Source: Rhodococcus sp. H36-A4 | Lineage (GTDB): Bacteria > Actinomycetota > Actinomycetes > Mycobacteriales > Mycobacteriaceae | Reading direction: 5' to 3' | NCBI RefSeq assembly: GCF_027158005.1 | Contig: NZ_JAPVLQ010000004.1 | Span: 282,723 to 346,722, forward strand | Length of the DNA stretch: 64,000 nt | Part shown: in pieces, positions 35,964 to 45,828 of the stretch | Layout of the letters: every line of letters starts with the position of its first letter | Position numbering within the stretch: the first letter of the stretch is position 1 | Made by a program: the position numbers and the translations under genes | Notes under the pieces: model-generated | The model's input: only the letters and a program-made list of their open reading frames with translations | Databases searched by the model: none | Told to the model about the DNA's origin: nothing

Positions 35964-37096
35964 CCAAGGTCCTTTTCGTCACCCACACTGCCGCGCCGTC
36001 CGGTGCAGAGTTGGCCACACTTCGCTTGGCAATTTCGCTGCACGACATCGACGTCGGTGCAGTGTTCACCGAAGACGGACCGATGGTCGCGCGCATGCGT
36101 GCCCAGGGAATCGACACTCGTGTCCTGCGCAACACGTTCGACAGCCGCTCGATCACAATCGCGAATCGGACACCTCTTCGCCTCGTTGCCGGCTTTGTCG
36201 GTCTCGCCAAAGTGGGCTGGGGGGTCGGCGCAGCCGCCAGGGATTTCGGGGCGACCGTCTTGGTTGCGGAGAGCACCAAAGCACTGGTAGTCGCTGCCGT
36301 CGCGGCCCGACGTGCGCACATACCGCTTGTCTGGCACGTGCACGATCGGATTTCCGTTGCGTACTTCGGGCGCATGCTGTCCGTCCTCATTCGGGTATTC
36401 GGATGGGTGGTCAGCCGCGGATATATTGCCAACAGCAGATCCACGATGAGTCTGCTCTTCACCTGGCGCAGAAAATCGCTCGTCGCCTACCCCGGCGTGC
36501 TTCTCGACGATCTCGACGATCGAGAAAGTCAACGCAACCCGACAGAAACGATCATCGCCGTGGTGGGCCGCCTGACACCGTGGAAGGGTCAGGACCTCTT
36601 CCTGCGCGCACTTGCCGATGTGAAAGTGCGTCCTAGACACGTCTACCTCGTCGGGGGCACCTTCTTCGGCGAGGAGGCATTCCGTGACGAACTCAGGCGC
36701 CTTACTACGAAACTCGACCTGCCCGTTACGTTCACCGGGCACGTCGACCACCCTGGTGAGTTCATGGGACGCGCCGACATTCTGGTCCACTGTTCGGTCG
36801 TGGCAGAGCCATTCGGGCAAGTCGTGGTGGAAGGCATGCACGCCGGCTGCGCGGTCATCGCTACGCAACCGGGGGGTACTACCGAAATCGTCGACTCCGG
36901 CGTGAACGGGTTGTTGGTCGATGGTGGTGATCAGCAACAACTCACCGATGCTCTGAACGCCTTGATCGGAGACCGTGAACTACGTCAGCGACTGACCGTC
37001 GCAGGGCAACTGCGTGCCGAACAGTTCGACGTCTGCGTCTCTGCTCGCGCAGTGGGACTGTTCCTCGAGGACATCGCTTCGCCCGTGGCGTCATGA
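35960..37096 (+). CDS. family 4 glycosyltransferase
   Basis: A 378-residue GT-B enzyme. VLFVTHTAAPSGAELATLRLA is the N-terminal loop of GT4 enzymes. LVAYPGVLLDDL, AVVGRLTPWKGQDLFLRAL and VVAEPFGQVVVEGMHAGCAVIAT (EX7E region) form the donor site. There is no signal peptide, though hydrophobic segments near residues 85-120 may touch the membrane. It is coupled by ATGA at both ends to the preceding glycosyltransferase and the flippase. Confidence 0.9.
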   Translation: MTKVLFVTHTAAPSGAELATLRLAISLHDIDVGAVFTEDGPMVARMRAQGIDTRVLRNTFDSRSITIANRTPLRLVAGFVGLAKVGWGVGAAARDFGATVLVAESTKALVVAAVAARRAHIPLVWHVHDRISVAYFGRMLSVLIRVFGWVVSRGYIANSRSTMSLLFTWRRKSLVAYPGVLLDDLDDRESQRNPTETIIAVVGRLTPWKGQDLFLRALADVKVRPRHVYLVGGTFFGEEAFRDELRRLTTKLDLPVTFTGHVDHPGEFMGRADILVHCSVVAEPFGQVVVEGMHAGCAVIATQPGGTTEIVDSGVNGLLVDGGDQQQLTDALNALIGDRELRQRLTVAGQLRAEQFDVCVSARAVGLFLEDIASPVAS

Positions 37097-38394
37097 GAGG
37101 GGCAGGGATGCGCGAGGATCGGACCCTGACCCGCGTTGTTGCAATCGTGCGCGACATCAGTTTCGTCAGCTTCGGGAAGTACGGCCAATATCTCGTCACG
37201 GTCGTGACTCTCCCCCTGGCTGCGAGACTGCTCGGCACCGAAGGGCTCGGCTTGCTGGCAATCGGCATGGCGTCCTACTTCATCGGTTCCATGCTCGTCG
37301 ATCTGGGCATCACGACATTTCTTGCCGCAATGATGAACAGCGCAAACGTCAATCAGCTTCGGGGTAGCTATCTGGCAATCCGAGTGGGCACCCTCGGAGC
37401 TATCGGACTCGGCCTGATCACGAGCATGGTGATCGGCGTCGACATCCACGTTCACATGGTCTTGCTCGGAATGTTCGCCGGTGGGTTCTGGTCCATGTCG
37501 GAAGACTGGGTTCTGATCGGGCAGGGTCGGTTCGGCGCCTCCATGGCTTACCAGGGCGTGGGACGACTCGGGTACCTCGTTCTACTGGTGATCTTCCTGC
37601 CGCGACTCCCCTCTGCATCGATCGCAATCCTGTGCCTCCTTGCCTCATCCACCCTTACTGTGTCGCTGACCTGGCGAGACTCCTTCAAGAAGTTCGGTCG
37701 TCCGGAGCGTCCGCGTCAGGTCAAGAAGATTCTCAGAATTGGCGCACCGGTTCTCACGTCGCGATTGCTGGTGACGAGCTACGGACAGGGGGCTGCGGCG
37801 GTGTATTCGTCCGTACTCGCCGCGTCTTCGCTCGGACTCTTCGCGGCCGGGGACAGGCTCGTACGCGCAGTCCAGTCGTTGCTCGATCCGATCGGCTTCG
37901 CGATGCTTCCGCGGATGGCACGCAACAGCCAAGACACTCTGTTCTGGCGACGCGCAGTCCAAGCACTACTTGCGTGCGTATGTGCAGCAGCCCTGGCGAC
38001 TGCCGCATTATGGATCGCCGCACCGACGCTGATCGACATGGTCTTCGGCAGCGCCTTCGCCGACGCTGTCCCGCTGCTGCGGGCCGAAGTACTCATTCTC
38101 CCCGCGACCGCTGTGTCCTCATTCATCACCACCGCCATACTGCCGGTGCGACAAGACACTTCCGGTGTACTGATCGGCGCAATCATCGGAACCTCCGTAG
38201 CCGCTGTCGCGCTGTATTTCGCGTTTCGAACACACTCGGTCTGGGCGCTGGTCTACGGCACGTTGTGCTGCGAATTTCTCGTCGCGTGCTGGTATCTCCT
38301 GAGGTTGAGGAGGCTCGTCGTGCGTGACAGGAGTGCGCGGAGAACCGGGCCAGATTTGGTCCACAGCTCCGTTCTCGAGGAGCATCTCCGATGA
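37093..38394 (+). CDS. Wzx-type polysaccharide flippase
   Basis: A 433-residue membrane protein with about 12 helices, of the MATE/oligosaccharide flippase superfamily. FVSFGKYGQYLVTVVTLPLAARLLGTEGLG is the typical first helix pair, and the later VYSSVLAASSLGLFAAGDRLVRAVQSLL segment is also characteristic. It would flip lipid-linked repeat units across the membrane. The start is ATG 37093 (overlapping the upstream stop) or ATG 37108, which has its own AGGGG. Confidence 0.88.
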   Translation: MRGAGMREDRTLTRVVAIVRDISFVSFGKYGQYLVTVVTLPLAARLLGTEGLGLLAIGMASYFIGSMLVDLGITTFLAAMMNSANVNQLRGSYLAIRVGTLGAIGLGLITSMVIGVDIHVHMVLLGMFAGGFWSMSEDWVLIGQGRFGASMAYQGVGRLGYLVLLVIFLPRLPSASIAILCLLASSTLTVSLTWRDSFKKFGRPERPRQVKKILRIGAPVLTSRLLVTSYGQGAAAVYSSVLAASSLGLFAAGDRLVRAVQSLLDPIGFAMLPRMARNSQDTLFWRRAVQALLACVCAAALATAALWIAAPTLIDMVFGSAFADAVPLLRAEVLILPATAVSSFITTAILPVRQDTSGVLIGAIIGTSVAAVALYFAFRTHSVWALVYGTLCCEFLVACWYLLRLRRLVVRDRSARRTGPDLVHSSVLEEHLR

Positions 38395-39395
38395 AAATCC
38401 TGTATGTCGGTGACGACTGGGTCGGGAGCAATGCGCGTTCTCTTGCCAACGGCTTTCGCCAGGCAGGCCATGAAGTCATCATGATCGACTCGACGCCGGT
38501 GACACTTCCAAGGCGATTGTCGCCACCCTGGATCTACTCGAAGATCAAGCATCGACGCGCATCGTGGAGCGTCGATGCAGTTCACTCCCTGATCGACGAC
38601 ATCGCTGACGAATTCCGGCCGGACATGGTCTTCGGCTTCAAGGCGATCCATCTGGACCAGCAACGACTTCTCGATATTCCGGCCAGACTGCACGTCCATT
38701 ACAGTCCTGACGACGTTTTCAACCAGTGCAACACCACTCCCGGTTACCTCGAGTTCGAGGGCGAGTGGGACCTCATCGTCACGACCAAACGTTACAACGC
38801 ACCCGAGTTGCTCGAACGCGGTGCGCGGGCAGTGAAATTCGTCATGAGCGCTTACGACCCGGCGTGGCACCACCTCGCCGCGCGCCATGACCGGCGGCGG
38901 TACCTGATCGGCTTCATCGGCACATGCCGTCCCGATCGTCGCGATCACGTTGTTTCGCTCGCGCGACAGTACGGCGCTGCGATGCTTGTCCGAGGACCGG
39001 GTTGGCGACGTGTTCCGGAGTTGCAGAGTACGCGAGCCAGAGTCGGGGGGCCGGTGTACGGCGAGGACTTCTCCTCCGAGATATCCTCCGTAACAGCTAA
39101 TCTCGTACTTCTCAACTCGAACAATCGCGATACTCACACGTGTAGGACATTCGAAGTCCCGGCGTCGGGCGGCCTTTTCGTCGGTGAACGAACCGCAGAA
39201 CATGCAGACCTTCTCGCGGACGGCACAGAATGCGTTCTCTTCTCGAACCAGGACGAGCTGAGGGCCATCGTGGACATGTGCGAAAAATGGCCTGACCGAG
39301 CGCACAAGATCGCCGAATCGGGTTACCGGCGCATCGTGGGGGGCAGTCACCGATATGTGGATCGCGCCCGGGAGATAGTCGATGCGATCGGGTAG
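38391..39395 (+). CDS. CgeB-like glycosyltransferase
   Basis: A 334-residue protein with a compact GT-B fold. It begins MKILYVGDDWVGSNARSLANGF and contains HVHYSPDDVFNQCN, YLIGFIGTCRPDRRD, NLVLLNSNNRDTHTCRTFEVPASGGLFVGERT and a C-terminal region like the spore-maturation CgeB/glycosyltransferase-4-like (PF13524) family. It is coupled to the flippase by ATGA. It would add one sugar of the repeat unit; donor and linkage are unknown. Confidence 0.78.
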   Translation: MKILYVGDDWVGSNARSLANGFRQAGHEVIMIDSTPVTLPRRLSPPWIYSKIKHRRASWSVDAVHSLIDDIADEFRPDMVFGFKAIHLDQQRLLDIPARLHVHYSPDDVFNQCNTTPGYLEFEGEWDLIVTTKRYNAPELLERGARAVKFVMSAYDPAWHHLAARHDRRRYLIGFIGTCRPDRRDHVVSLARQYGAAMLVRGPGWRRVPELQSTRARVGGPVYGEDFSSEISSVTANLVLLNSNNRDTHTCRTFEVPASGGLFVGERTAEHADLLADGTECVLFSNQDELRAIVDMCEKWPDRAHKIAESGYRRIVGGSHRYVDRAREIVDAIG

Positions 39396-39455
39396 CGCTA
39401 GTACTTTGGGCAGCGACTGGAGCTTCGACAGCGCCCGAAAGTCGGGGCCCCAGCG

Positions 39456-40850
39456 ATGAACGATGCCGTATACGACGTACTGCTCATAGCCGGAGCGCTG
39501 ACGACGATCACGGTAGCTGCGATGTGGATCAAGGGAATCGTCCGTGTCTTTCTCATCGCACAAGCTGTGTATTGGAGCTTGTCCTACGTCGTGCGACCGA
39601 TCGTTCTCTTGTGGGTGCAACCCCAGCCGACGTACGGCGATAGTGTGGCCGACCCGCGGTTGTCCACGATCGGGTACGACCATGGGATTTCGTCGGTCCT
39701 TCAACCAGTGGTGTTCGGATTGTGGACGTACGCGACCGTTGTTGTCGGATACACATTCTGGATTCGACGACGGTCGGGTAGCAACCGGAACACAGTCGCT
39801 CGGCCGCGATCCCTCGCGGATAAAAATTTCATCCCTACCCTCTGGACAGTATTCGGGATCGGGATGGTCGGACGCGCGCTCCTCTACGCAACCGGTTCGA
39901 GCGCCTCAGCCGGGCAGACACAAAGTTCGAGCCCAATCCTGAGTTTCATCACGCTGATGGCAGTCATCGGCACCCTGGGCCTGATCGTCTTCCTCCGCTT
40001 CGACGATCCCAGGATGACTTTTGCAGTTATCGGATGTCTGACGGTCATGGAGCTACTGTGGACTGTCGCAGTCGAATCGAAGACACCGATCATGGGTGCC
40101 GCCCTGGCGATCGCAGTTCGGTTCGCGCTCACTGGGTGGACGAGGGTCAAGCTTGCTGCGATCGCAGCGATTTCGGTTGTGGGAATCGCTGCCTTCGGCT
40201 GGCTTCAATCCTTCAAAGCATCTGATGTGGCGAAATCACAATCCGCGGTCCTGGATGCAAGCTATCCACCGATCTTGCAGCCGTTTCTGAGTATTCTGCG
40301 CCGATTCGACCTCTTGGAGGCAGCGACGGACAGCTACTACATGGGCGGCCGTCCATGGCTCACCATGACAGAAGTCGCCCACAATGTGATCTTCAGTTTC
40401 GTGCCCGAACAGCTGGTCGGGGGAAACAAGTTTCATGCCGGAACCGCGTGGGCGAACGAGGTTCGTGGCGCGTCCGTCGATATGACGAACGTGTCGGTCT
40501 CGCTCGCCGAGGGAAACATCAACGAGGGATTCGTCCTCGGCGGATACCCGGGGGTGGTTGTGGGCGTAATCCTCACGTTCGTCTTGCTGCTGAGTTGTGT
40601 GTGGGCGCTGCAGACCCGACACATATTTCTCATCTCCCTGGGTCTGTTGATGATCGAAGTTCCGGTCTTCTTCGAACGAGGAATTTTCGGCAGCGCGGAA
40701 CTGCTCGGGAAGTCGGTCCAAGCAGCGGTGTTGGTCTGGATCGTTTATCTAGCAGTCGGGGAAGTTCGAAGACGTCCTGAGCGATTTTCGACCGACCACT
40801 CGTCGTATTCGGGTACACAGCTCATCGATACGACGCGAGAGAAGGAGTAA
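39456..40850 (+). CDS. Wzy-like polysaccharide repeat-unit polymerase
   Basis: A 464-residue integral membrane protein with about 11 hydrophobic segments and a large extracytoplasmic loop after about residue 260 (ILRRFDLLEAATDSYYMGGRPWL ... GGNKFHAGTAWANEV). Sequence conservation is low, as is usual for Wzy polymerases. Its size, topology and place between the transferases/flippase and the Wzz gene identify it. It would join flipped repeat units outside the membrane. A short gap of 60 bp separates it from the upstream gene. Confidence 0.8.
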   Translation: MNDAVYDVLLIAGALTTITVAAMWIKGIVRVFLIAQAVYWSLSYVVRPIVLLWVQPQPTYGDSVADPRLSTIGYDHGISSVLQPVVFGLWTYATVVVGYTFWIRRRSGSNRNTVARPRSLADKNFIPTLWTVFGIGMVGRALLYATGSSASAGQTQSSSPILSFITLMAVIGTLGLIVFLRFDDPRMTFAVIGCLTVMELLWTVAVESKTPIMGAALAIAVRFALTGWTRVKLAAIAAISVVGIAAFGWLQSFKASDVAKSQSAVLDASYPPILQPFLSILRRFDLLEAATDSYYMGGRPWLTMTEVAHNVIFSFVPEQLVGGNKFHAGTAWANEVRGASVDMTNVSVSLAEGNINEGFVLGGYPGVVVGVILTFVLLLSCVWALQTRHIFLISLGLLMIEVPVFFERGIFGSAELLGKSVQAAVLVWIVYLAVGEVRRRPERFSTDHSSYSGTQLIDTTREKE

Positions 40851-40853
40851 GCG

Positions 40854-42248
40854 ATGCGATTGATCGACTATTGGCACATAGCCCGCAGGCGCTGGATGAT
40901 CATTGTGGCGATCACGCTACTTTGTCCCCTCGCTATCGTCGGCTACAGCGCTTCCCAGCCGACTACATATCAGTCGTCGAGTCGTGTCTACGTGACGATG
41001 GCGACCGGAACGTCGGTGAACGATGTGTACCAGGGCGGGCTTGCAGCGCAGCAACGCGTCACGTCCTATGTCAACCTGGTCAACAGTTCCATTGTCGCCC
41101 AGCGGGTCATCGATTCACTGTCGTTGCCGCTGACCGTAGGCGAGTTGCAGAGCAAGATCCATGCCTCGTTTCCGCCCGCAACAGCGCTTCTCGACATCAA
41201 TGTCACGGACTCGACAGCCGAGGGCGCCAAGCTTCTGACCGACGCGGTCGTGGCCGAGCTGAAGACCCTGGTCGGTCAACTGGAAACCATACAAGCGGAC
41301 GCTGCCCCTGCCGCGAGGGTTTCTGTGGTCGATCCCGCCGCCACGCCCATAACGTCCACCGGCCCGAGCACCACACGACTTTTGGCGCTCGGGCTTCTCA
41401 CCGGACTCGTATTAGGTTGCGTGGCTGCGCTTGTCCGTGATCGTACCGACCGCAGACTAAGTACCTCGAACCAGCTCGAGGACGTTCTACCGGTTCCCGT
41501 TCTCGCTATCGTCGATGTGGGTGAACCCGGGGCGATCGGCGAGGTGCGGCGACTACGCGCTCGGTTGTCGCGAGCGATGGGTGACATCCGAGGTATGACC
41601 ACGATGCTCACGAGTTTCTCGGCACGTTCCCAACCGGACATTGCGGTGGACCTCTCGAAGTCATTCGCTGATACCGGCCGGCAGGTCGTGGTCATCGATG
41701 CCGACACATCGGGTCACGGAATCTCCGAACACCTGTGCATGGAGACGGATCCGGGCCTGGCGGAATTGCTTCGCACGACGTCGTCGCCGATCGAGGCGTT
41801 GTCGACCTGCTCGATACCCGGAATCAGTGTGCTGTGCCTCGGCTCGGCCGACGACCAGACCTGCGATCTGCTGGCATCCGACCGGTTCGCTGAAATCCTG
41901 ACCATCCTCCGAGGCACGTTCGACCACGTATTTATCGGCACCGCTCCGATAGCGGCTGCGGCAGGGGCACTCTCGGTCTCCGCACTGTGCGACGCGACAG
42001 TTGCCGTCGTCGAACTCGGGAATACGACGTCACCCGAGGTGATGGGAGCCCTGTCGACATTCGAGCAGGGCGGTTCCGGGCTGATCGGCGTCGTCGCGGT
42101 CTCGAGAAGGTCGTCGAAGTGGTTCAGCAAGGGTTTCCGACGGTCGGAATCAGGGCAGCGAGCAGCGCATAAGATCGCCGATACCCACCATGAATCGGTC
42201 GTGAGCGACGACCAGGAATCAGTCGATACGTTTCCGGCGAACCGGTGA
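40854..42248 (+). CDS. Wzz-type chain-length protein with inactive BY-kinase-like domain
   Basis: A 464-residue protein. TM1 (about 15-33), an extracytoplasmic Wzz/YveK domain with YVTMATGTSVNDVYQGGLAAQQRVTSY, TM2 (about 177-198, LLALGLLTGLVLGCVAALV), then a cytoplasmic domain that aligns along its length with CpsD/BY-kinases: QVVVIDADTSGHGISEHLCM, GISVLCLGS and DHVFIGTAP. The Walker A GEGKS is replaced by SARSQPDI, the Walker B Asp is lost (VFIGTAP for VIIDAPP), and no tyrosine cluster remains at the C-terminus. It probably binds no ATP and serves as a scaffold. It follows the polymerase by 3 bp. Confidence 0.85.
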   Translation: MRLIDYWHIARRRWMIIVAITLLCPLAIVGYSASQPTTYQSSSRVYVTMATGTSVNDVYQGGLAAQQRVTSYVNLVNSSIVAQRVIDSLSLPLTVGELQSKIHASFPPATALLDINVTDSTAEGAKLLTDAVVAELKTLVGQLETIQADAAPAARVSVVDPAATPITSTGPSTTRLLALGLLTGLVLGCVAALVRDRTDRRLSTSNQLEDVLPVPVLAIVDVGEPGAIGEVRRLRARLSRAMGDIRGMTTMLTSFSARSQPDIAVDLSKSFADTGRQVVVIDADTSGHGISEHLCMETDPGLAELLRTTSSPIEALSTCSIPGISVLCLGSADDQTCDLLASDRFAEILTILRGTFDHVFIGTAPIAAAAGALSVSALCDATVAVVELGNTTSPEVMGALSTFEQGGSGLIGVVAVSRRSSKWFSKGFRRSESGQRAAHKIADTHHESVVSDDQESVDTFPANR

Positions 42249-43621
42249 ACGACGATATCGTCTCGCGCCGACGACTGCTTGCGGCTTCGCTGGGTGCCGC
42301 AGCAGCATTACCGCTCGTTGCAGCGTGTGCGTCGCAGTCCACAAGGCCCGGAAACGAAAATTCCGACAACGCGTTCGAATCACCGCACGTAACGGATGCG
42401 CCCTCTGCGCGTAACGTCCGGGACTTCGGAGCCGTCGGCGACGGAGCGGCTGACGATACCGCGGCGATTGCACGGGCATGCGCCGGTGGCGACGAGGCCT
42501 TGGTCCTGTACATACCCGCTGGTACCTACCGAGTAACGGAATGGCCCGAACTTGTCGACTACGCAACGATACTCGGAGACGGTCGTGATGTGACTACGAT
42601 CGAATATGCTGGCGACCGCCCATTGATCACCCTCCGCGGTGTACACCGAGTGAGTTTTGCGCGCCTCGGCATCTATGTGACAGGAACGAAGGGCGCAGCG
42701 GTGTCCTTGTCCGGGTGTTTCGGATGCTCGTTCGATTCGGTCGTACTGCGCGGTGGTCACGTCAGTGAGAATTATCCTGAGTTCGCCGAACAGCGCGGGG
42801 TGATTCTCGACGAGAACACTGGTGGCACAGCATTTATCAACTGCAACATCAGCAACTTCGGCTTCGGACTCACCACCAGTTGCATTCAGAACTACGTCAC
42901 GTCTTCGAGGTTCGCAGGAAACTACATCGGTGTGTTGGGAACAGGTAACGATCACAATGCGGGACTATCGATGGTCAACGTCGAGTTCGTCTCCGACACC
43001 GATCCGAACACAACCGACAAACATGTGTTCGTCGACGGCGCCGCGAACGATTGGTGGCTCACCAATGTGTGGTTCGAAGGCGCCGACGTCGCGTTGTCCA
43101 TCGGCGATATCGAACGCGGTGGACCAGCGCAATTCGGGTTGGTCAATTGCAAAATTGCGGCCCGCACGGTCTGCGTGGACTTCGTCTATTGTCGACAACC
43201 TTATCTCGCCAACATCCAATTCGATTCCGATACCGACAGTCCCGCAATCGAATTGCGGATCGATTCCCAAGGGTGCCCAGAGGGCACGGCGGTGAATCTG
43301 CTCTCCAGCACCTCATCCGACATCGATCCATCATCATTCCCCAAGGGGTGGAATGTCACCGGCCGGGGACGAATCAGCGGTGCCACATTCATCGGGACCG
43401 TGGCCACAGTCGCAGGGTCGGACAACGCGGACCTTTTACAGGCCCAGGACTCGCAGGGTGCGGTGCTTTCTGCGGTTCTGGCGAATGGGGCGTGGCTGTG
43501 CGAACGGCCCGACAGTGGCGTGATCCTCAAAGACTCGGGAAACAAATACTGGCGACTATCGGTATCGACCGATGGCAGCCTCGAGACCTCTCCCCTGGGC
43601 GAGCAACGACCGTCCGGTTGA
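42245..43621 (+). CDS. exported pectate-lyase-fold (GH28/PL-like) lipoprotein
   Basis: A 458-residue protein. The twin-arginine signal SRRRLLAASLGAAAALPLVAAC ends in a lipobox-like Cys, so it is likely exported folded and lipid-anchored. The mature N-terminus ARNVRDFGAVGDGAADDTAAI is the Pectate_lyase_3 signature, followed by a right-handed beta-helix with many short N/D/G repeats. Such proteins in polysaccharide loci trim, cut or bind the polymer made by the locus. It is coupled to the Wzz gene (GTGA) and ends one base from the convergent glycosyltransferase stop. Confidence 0.84.
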   Translation: MNDDIVSRRRLLAASLGAAAALPLVAACASQSTRPGNENSDNAFESPHVTDAPSARNVRDFGAVGDGAADDTAAIARACAGGDEALVLYIPAGTYRVTEWPELVDYATILGDGRDVTTIEYAGDRPLITLRGVHRVSFARLGIYVTGTKGAAVSLSGCFGCSFDSVVLRGGHVSENYPEFAEQRGVILDENTGGTAFINCNISNFGFGLTTSCIQNYVTSSRFAGNYIGVLGTGNDHNAGLSMVNVEFVSDTDPNTTDKHVFVDGAANDWWLTNVWFEGADVALSIGDIERGGPAQFGLVNCKIAARTVCVDFVYCRQPYLANIQFDSDTDSPAIELRIDSQGCPEGTAVNLLSSTSSDIDPSSFPKGWNVTGRGRISGATFIGTVATVAGSDNADLLQAQDSQGAVLSAVLANGAWLCERPDSGVILKDSGNKYWRLSVSTDGSLETSPLGEQRPSG

Positions 43622-43622
43622 G

Positions 43623-44732
43623 TCAGGTTCCACACACCTCGTCGACGACCGCCTGCATCTTCTGCCGAAAGGCTTGGTGCGAAAACTGTTCGGCGTGCGC
43701 ACGGATGACGGCCTCGTCATAGATCGAGCCGTCGAACGCAAGCATCGCCGACGCGAACTCCGTGACCAGTTCATGATCGGATTCACCTCGAACGAATTGG
43801 CCTGTCACACCAGGAATTACACTATCGAGGACTCCCCCGCTGCCGAGCGCTATAACCGGTGTACCGCAAGCCATTGCTTCGACAGGGACTATTCCGAAAT
43901 CTTCGACACACGGCATGAGAAGCGCGCGGGTCCGACGATGCAAGCTCAACAACTGCGAATGCGTCACGTGGCCGAGGAAGGTAACAGTCGGACCCGCAAT
44001 ACTTCGGCAATAGTCGAGGCTGCGGCCATCGCCGGCAACCACCAGGCGCATTCTTGCGTTGTTCGCTGCCAGGATCGCCATATCCGGCCGCTTGTACGGC
44101 ACCAATCTTCCGGCGAGCAAGAAGAAGTCCTCACGGGAGATACCCGGGTCGGGTGTGAATGCTTCGGTGTCCACGGGTGGGTGCACAACGGCCGCTTCAC
44201 GATTCCAGCACTGCTCGATGCGCTGTTTGACCAACGTGGAGTTCGCCACCAAGCGACTCAATCGCGGGGCGGCAGAGATCTCAGCTCGACGGGCCGATGA
44301 GGCCAACATAGTCAGGGCCGCTGCACCCACCCTTCCGCCTGCTTCTCCCCGCCGTAATGATGCGTTCCATGCCCAACGCGCTGGGCTGTGAACATACGCA
44401 ATGGTGGCAGCCGAAGTCGCGAAGGCCGCTTGGGTGGCGAAGGCGTGATGGCTGATGATCACAACTTCCGCGTCGTCGAAGTCGATCCGCCGAAAGAAGC
44501 TGGGCATCAAGGGCATCAAGGGTGCGTACGAACGCTCACCACAGCAACGGTACAACCGGTTGAGAAGTGCGGTTTCCGGCGTACTTCGCAGTCCCGCAGG
44601 GATTCCGCAAGCGCGAACGATCGGAACGTGTACCCGGGCTTCCGGCCATTGTTTCGATAACTGTTCGACAACCTTCTCCGAACCGGCCACTTCGGTGAAT
44701 CGCTCGTGAACCAACGCGATACGCGGTGTCAT
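43623..44732 (-). CDS. family 4 glycosyltransferase
   Basis: A 369-residue GT-B enzyme starting MTPRIALVHERFTEVAGSEKVVEQL. AYVHSPARWAWN, LVANSTLVKQRIEQCW, AAVVHPPVDTEAF, LLAGRLVPYKRPDMAI and CVEDFGIVPVEAMACGTPVIALGSGG (EX7E motif) are the usual GT4 landmarks and resemble mannosyltransferases, though the donor is unproved. It is encoded against the direction of the upstream coupled run, so it is expressed separately. The ATG at 44732 is chosen because GT4 similarity begins there; no clear ribosome site is visible. Confidence 0.87.
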   Translation of the reverse strand: MTPRIALVHERFTEVAGSEKVVEQLSKQWPEARVHVPIVRACGIPAGLRSTPETALLNRLYRCCGERSYAPLMPLMPSFFRRIDFDDAEVVIISHHAFATQAAFATSAATIAYVHSPARWAWNASLRRGEAGGRVGAAALTMLASSARRAEISAAPRLSRLVANSTLVKQRIEQCWNREAAVVHPPVDTEAFTPDPGISREDFFLLAGRLVPYKRPDMAILAANNARMRLVVAGDGRSLDYCRSIAGPTVTFLGHVTHSQLLSLHRRTRALLMPCVEDFGIVPVEAMACGTPVIALGSGGVLDSVIPGVTGQFVRGESDHELVTEFASAMLAFDGSIYDEAVIRAHAEQFSHQAFRQKMQAVVDEVCGT

Positions 44733-45129
44733 CGTCGCGCACCGAAAACGCCGGTGCCACAGCAGATGGATGACGATATCTTCCACCGTGATTTTGTACA
44801 CCGCACGCATGAGCCGACAGTCGGAAGCACGCCGTCCATCCCTCTCGAATTACGTACCCGACCATCACCGAGAACATTACCCGCACACAGTGCTCACCAC
44901 GTCACTTCAGCGTGGACGCAACTATCTTCACGGCACCGGATGGAATCGGAAAGCGACGAAATTGCGTCCGAAGTCCCTTCTCCGCTGGGTACACTATGTT
45001 CTCGTTGCGGGTGGAATTGCCCTTCGATTCTACGGTCGATAGATAACTGCAGTGAGTGTCCGACTGCAGTTGGTGTTCGCGATGCAGCACCACCTGTTCA
45101 GTCCGACCCGTTGTGGCGAGAGGTGAAGC
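44733..45129. other. 397-bp divergent intergenic region
   Basis: It lies between the starts of the glycosyltransferase and GNAT genes. Short open frames occur on both strands (for example 44770-45042 plus) but none has a ribosome site, a domain or a credible composition. It presumably holds the two divergent promoters. Confidence 0.4.
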
Positions 45130-45828
45130 ATGAAGCCCTACCGTCCACTGGTTGTACTCGGCGCCGTCTGCAAGTTCTATTCGAGGCCGATCAGACATTG
45201 GGCCGAATCCCACGGCGGCCGGGGACCGAACTTTCGGCTCGGCCCGCGCACCCCGCCGGGCCATCGGTTGATTCTTCGGTCCCCACGCCTGTCGGACGCT
45301 TCGGCATGGCGATTCCTCCGATTACGCGATCAGCAGTCGATAGAGCCGTTCTGGGTGTCATCGACTCGCGCCTGGGCGGAACGCCACACAGTGGACGCGT
45401 GGGTGGACGACTTGCTGTATATGCGCCGGGAGGCTCGTGCAGGTCGCGCCCTATCTCTTGTCATCGAAGTCGACGGTCGATTCGCCGGCCAACTCAACCT
45501 CGATCACATCGACAGATGTGCCAAGAACGCCGAGATGGGAATCTGGCTCGACTCGGAATGCAGAAATTTGGGAATGGCCACTACTGCCTGCAACCTGCTC
45601 TTCGACTACGTGTTCGGCACCCTCGGACTGCGCAGAGTCACCGCTCCCGTGTGTGTCGACAATCGACTGGCTGCGCACAGCGCGAAGCAGTTCGGGTTTC
45701 GCCGCGAGGGCACGATGGTGAGCTACCTCGACGTCGGCGGGCAGCGCAAGGATCACGACCTGTGGGCGATCACTTCGGAAATGTGGGCGGTTCGATCCGG
45801 CGGTGGTTCGTTTCCCTCGGGGCAGTAG
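45130..45828 (+). CDS. GNAT-family N-acetyltransferase (RimJ/RimL-like)
   Basis: A 232-residue protein. Residues 1-40 are basic and unusual for the family. The GNAT fold follows from LILRSPRLSDASAW: LVIEVDGRFAGQLNLDHID, then AEMGIWLDSECRNLGMATTACNLLFDYVFGTLGLRRVTAPV (acetyl-CoA site, with the RNLGMA loop) and RLAAHSAKQFGFRREG. It may acetylate an amino sugar of the polysaccharide or a protein N-terminus. GAGAGGTG precedes the ATG. Its 3' end overlaps the convergent pyruvyl transferase gene by 59 bp. Confidence 0.85.
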   Translation: MKPYRPLVVLGAVCKFYSRPIRHWAESHGGRGPNFRLGPRTPPGHRLILRSPRLSDASAWRFLRLRDQQSIEPFWVSSTRAWAERHTVDAWVDDLLYMRREARAGRALSLVIEVDGRFAGQLNLDHIDRCAKNAEMGIWLDSECRNLGMATTACNLLFDYVFGTLGLRRVTAPVCVDNRLAAHSAKQFGFRREGTMVSYLDVGGQRKDHDLWAITSEMWAVRSGGGSFPSGQ

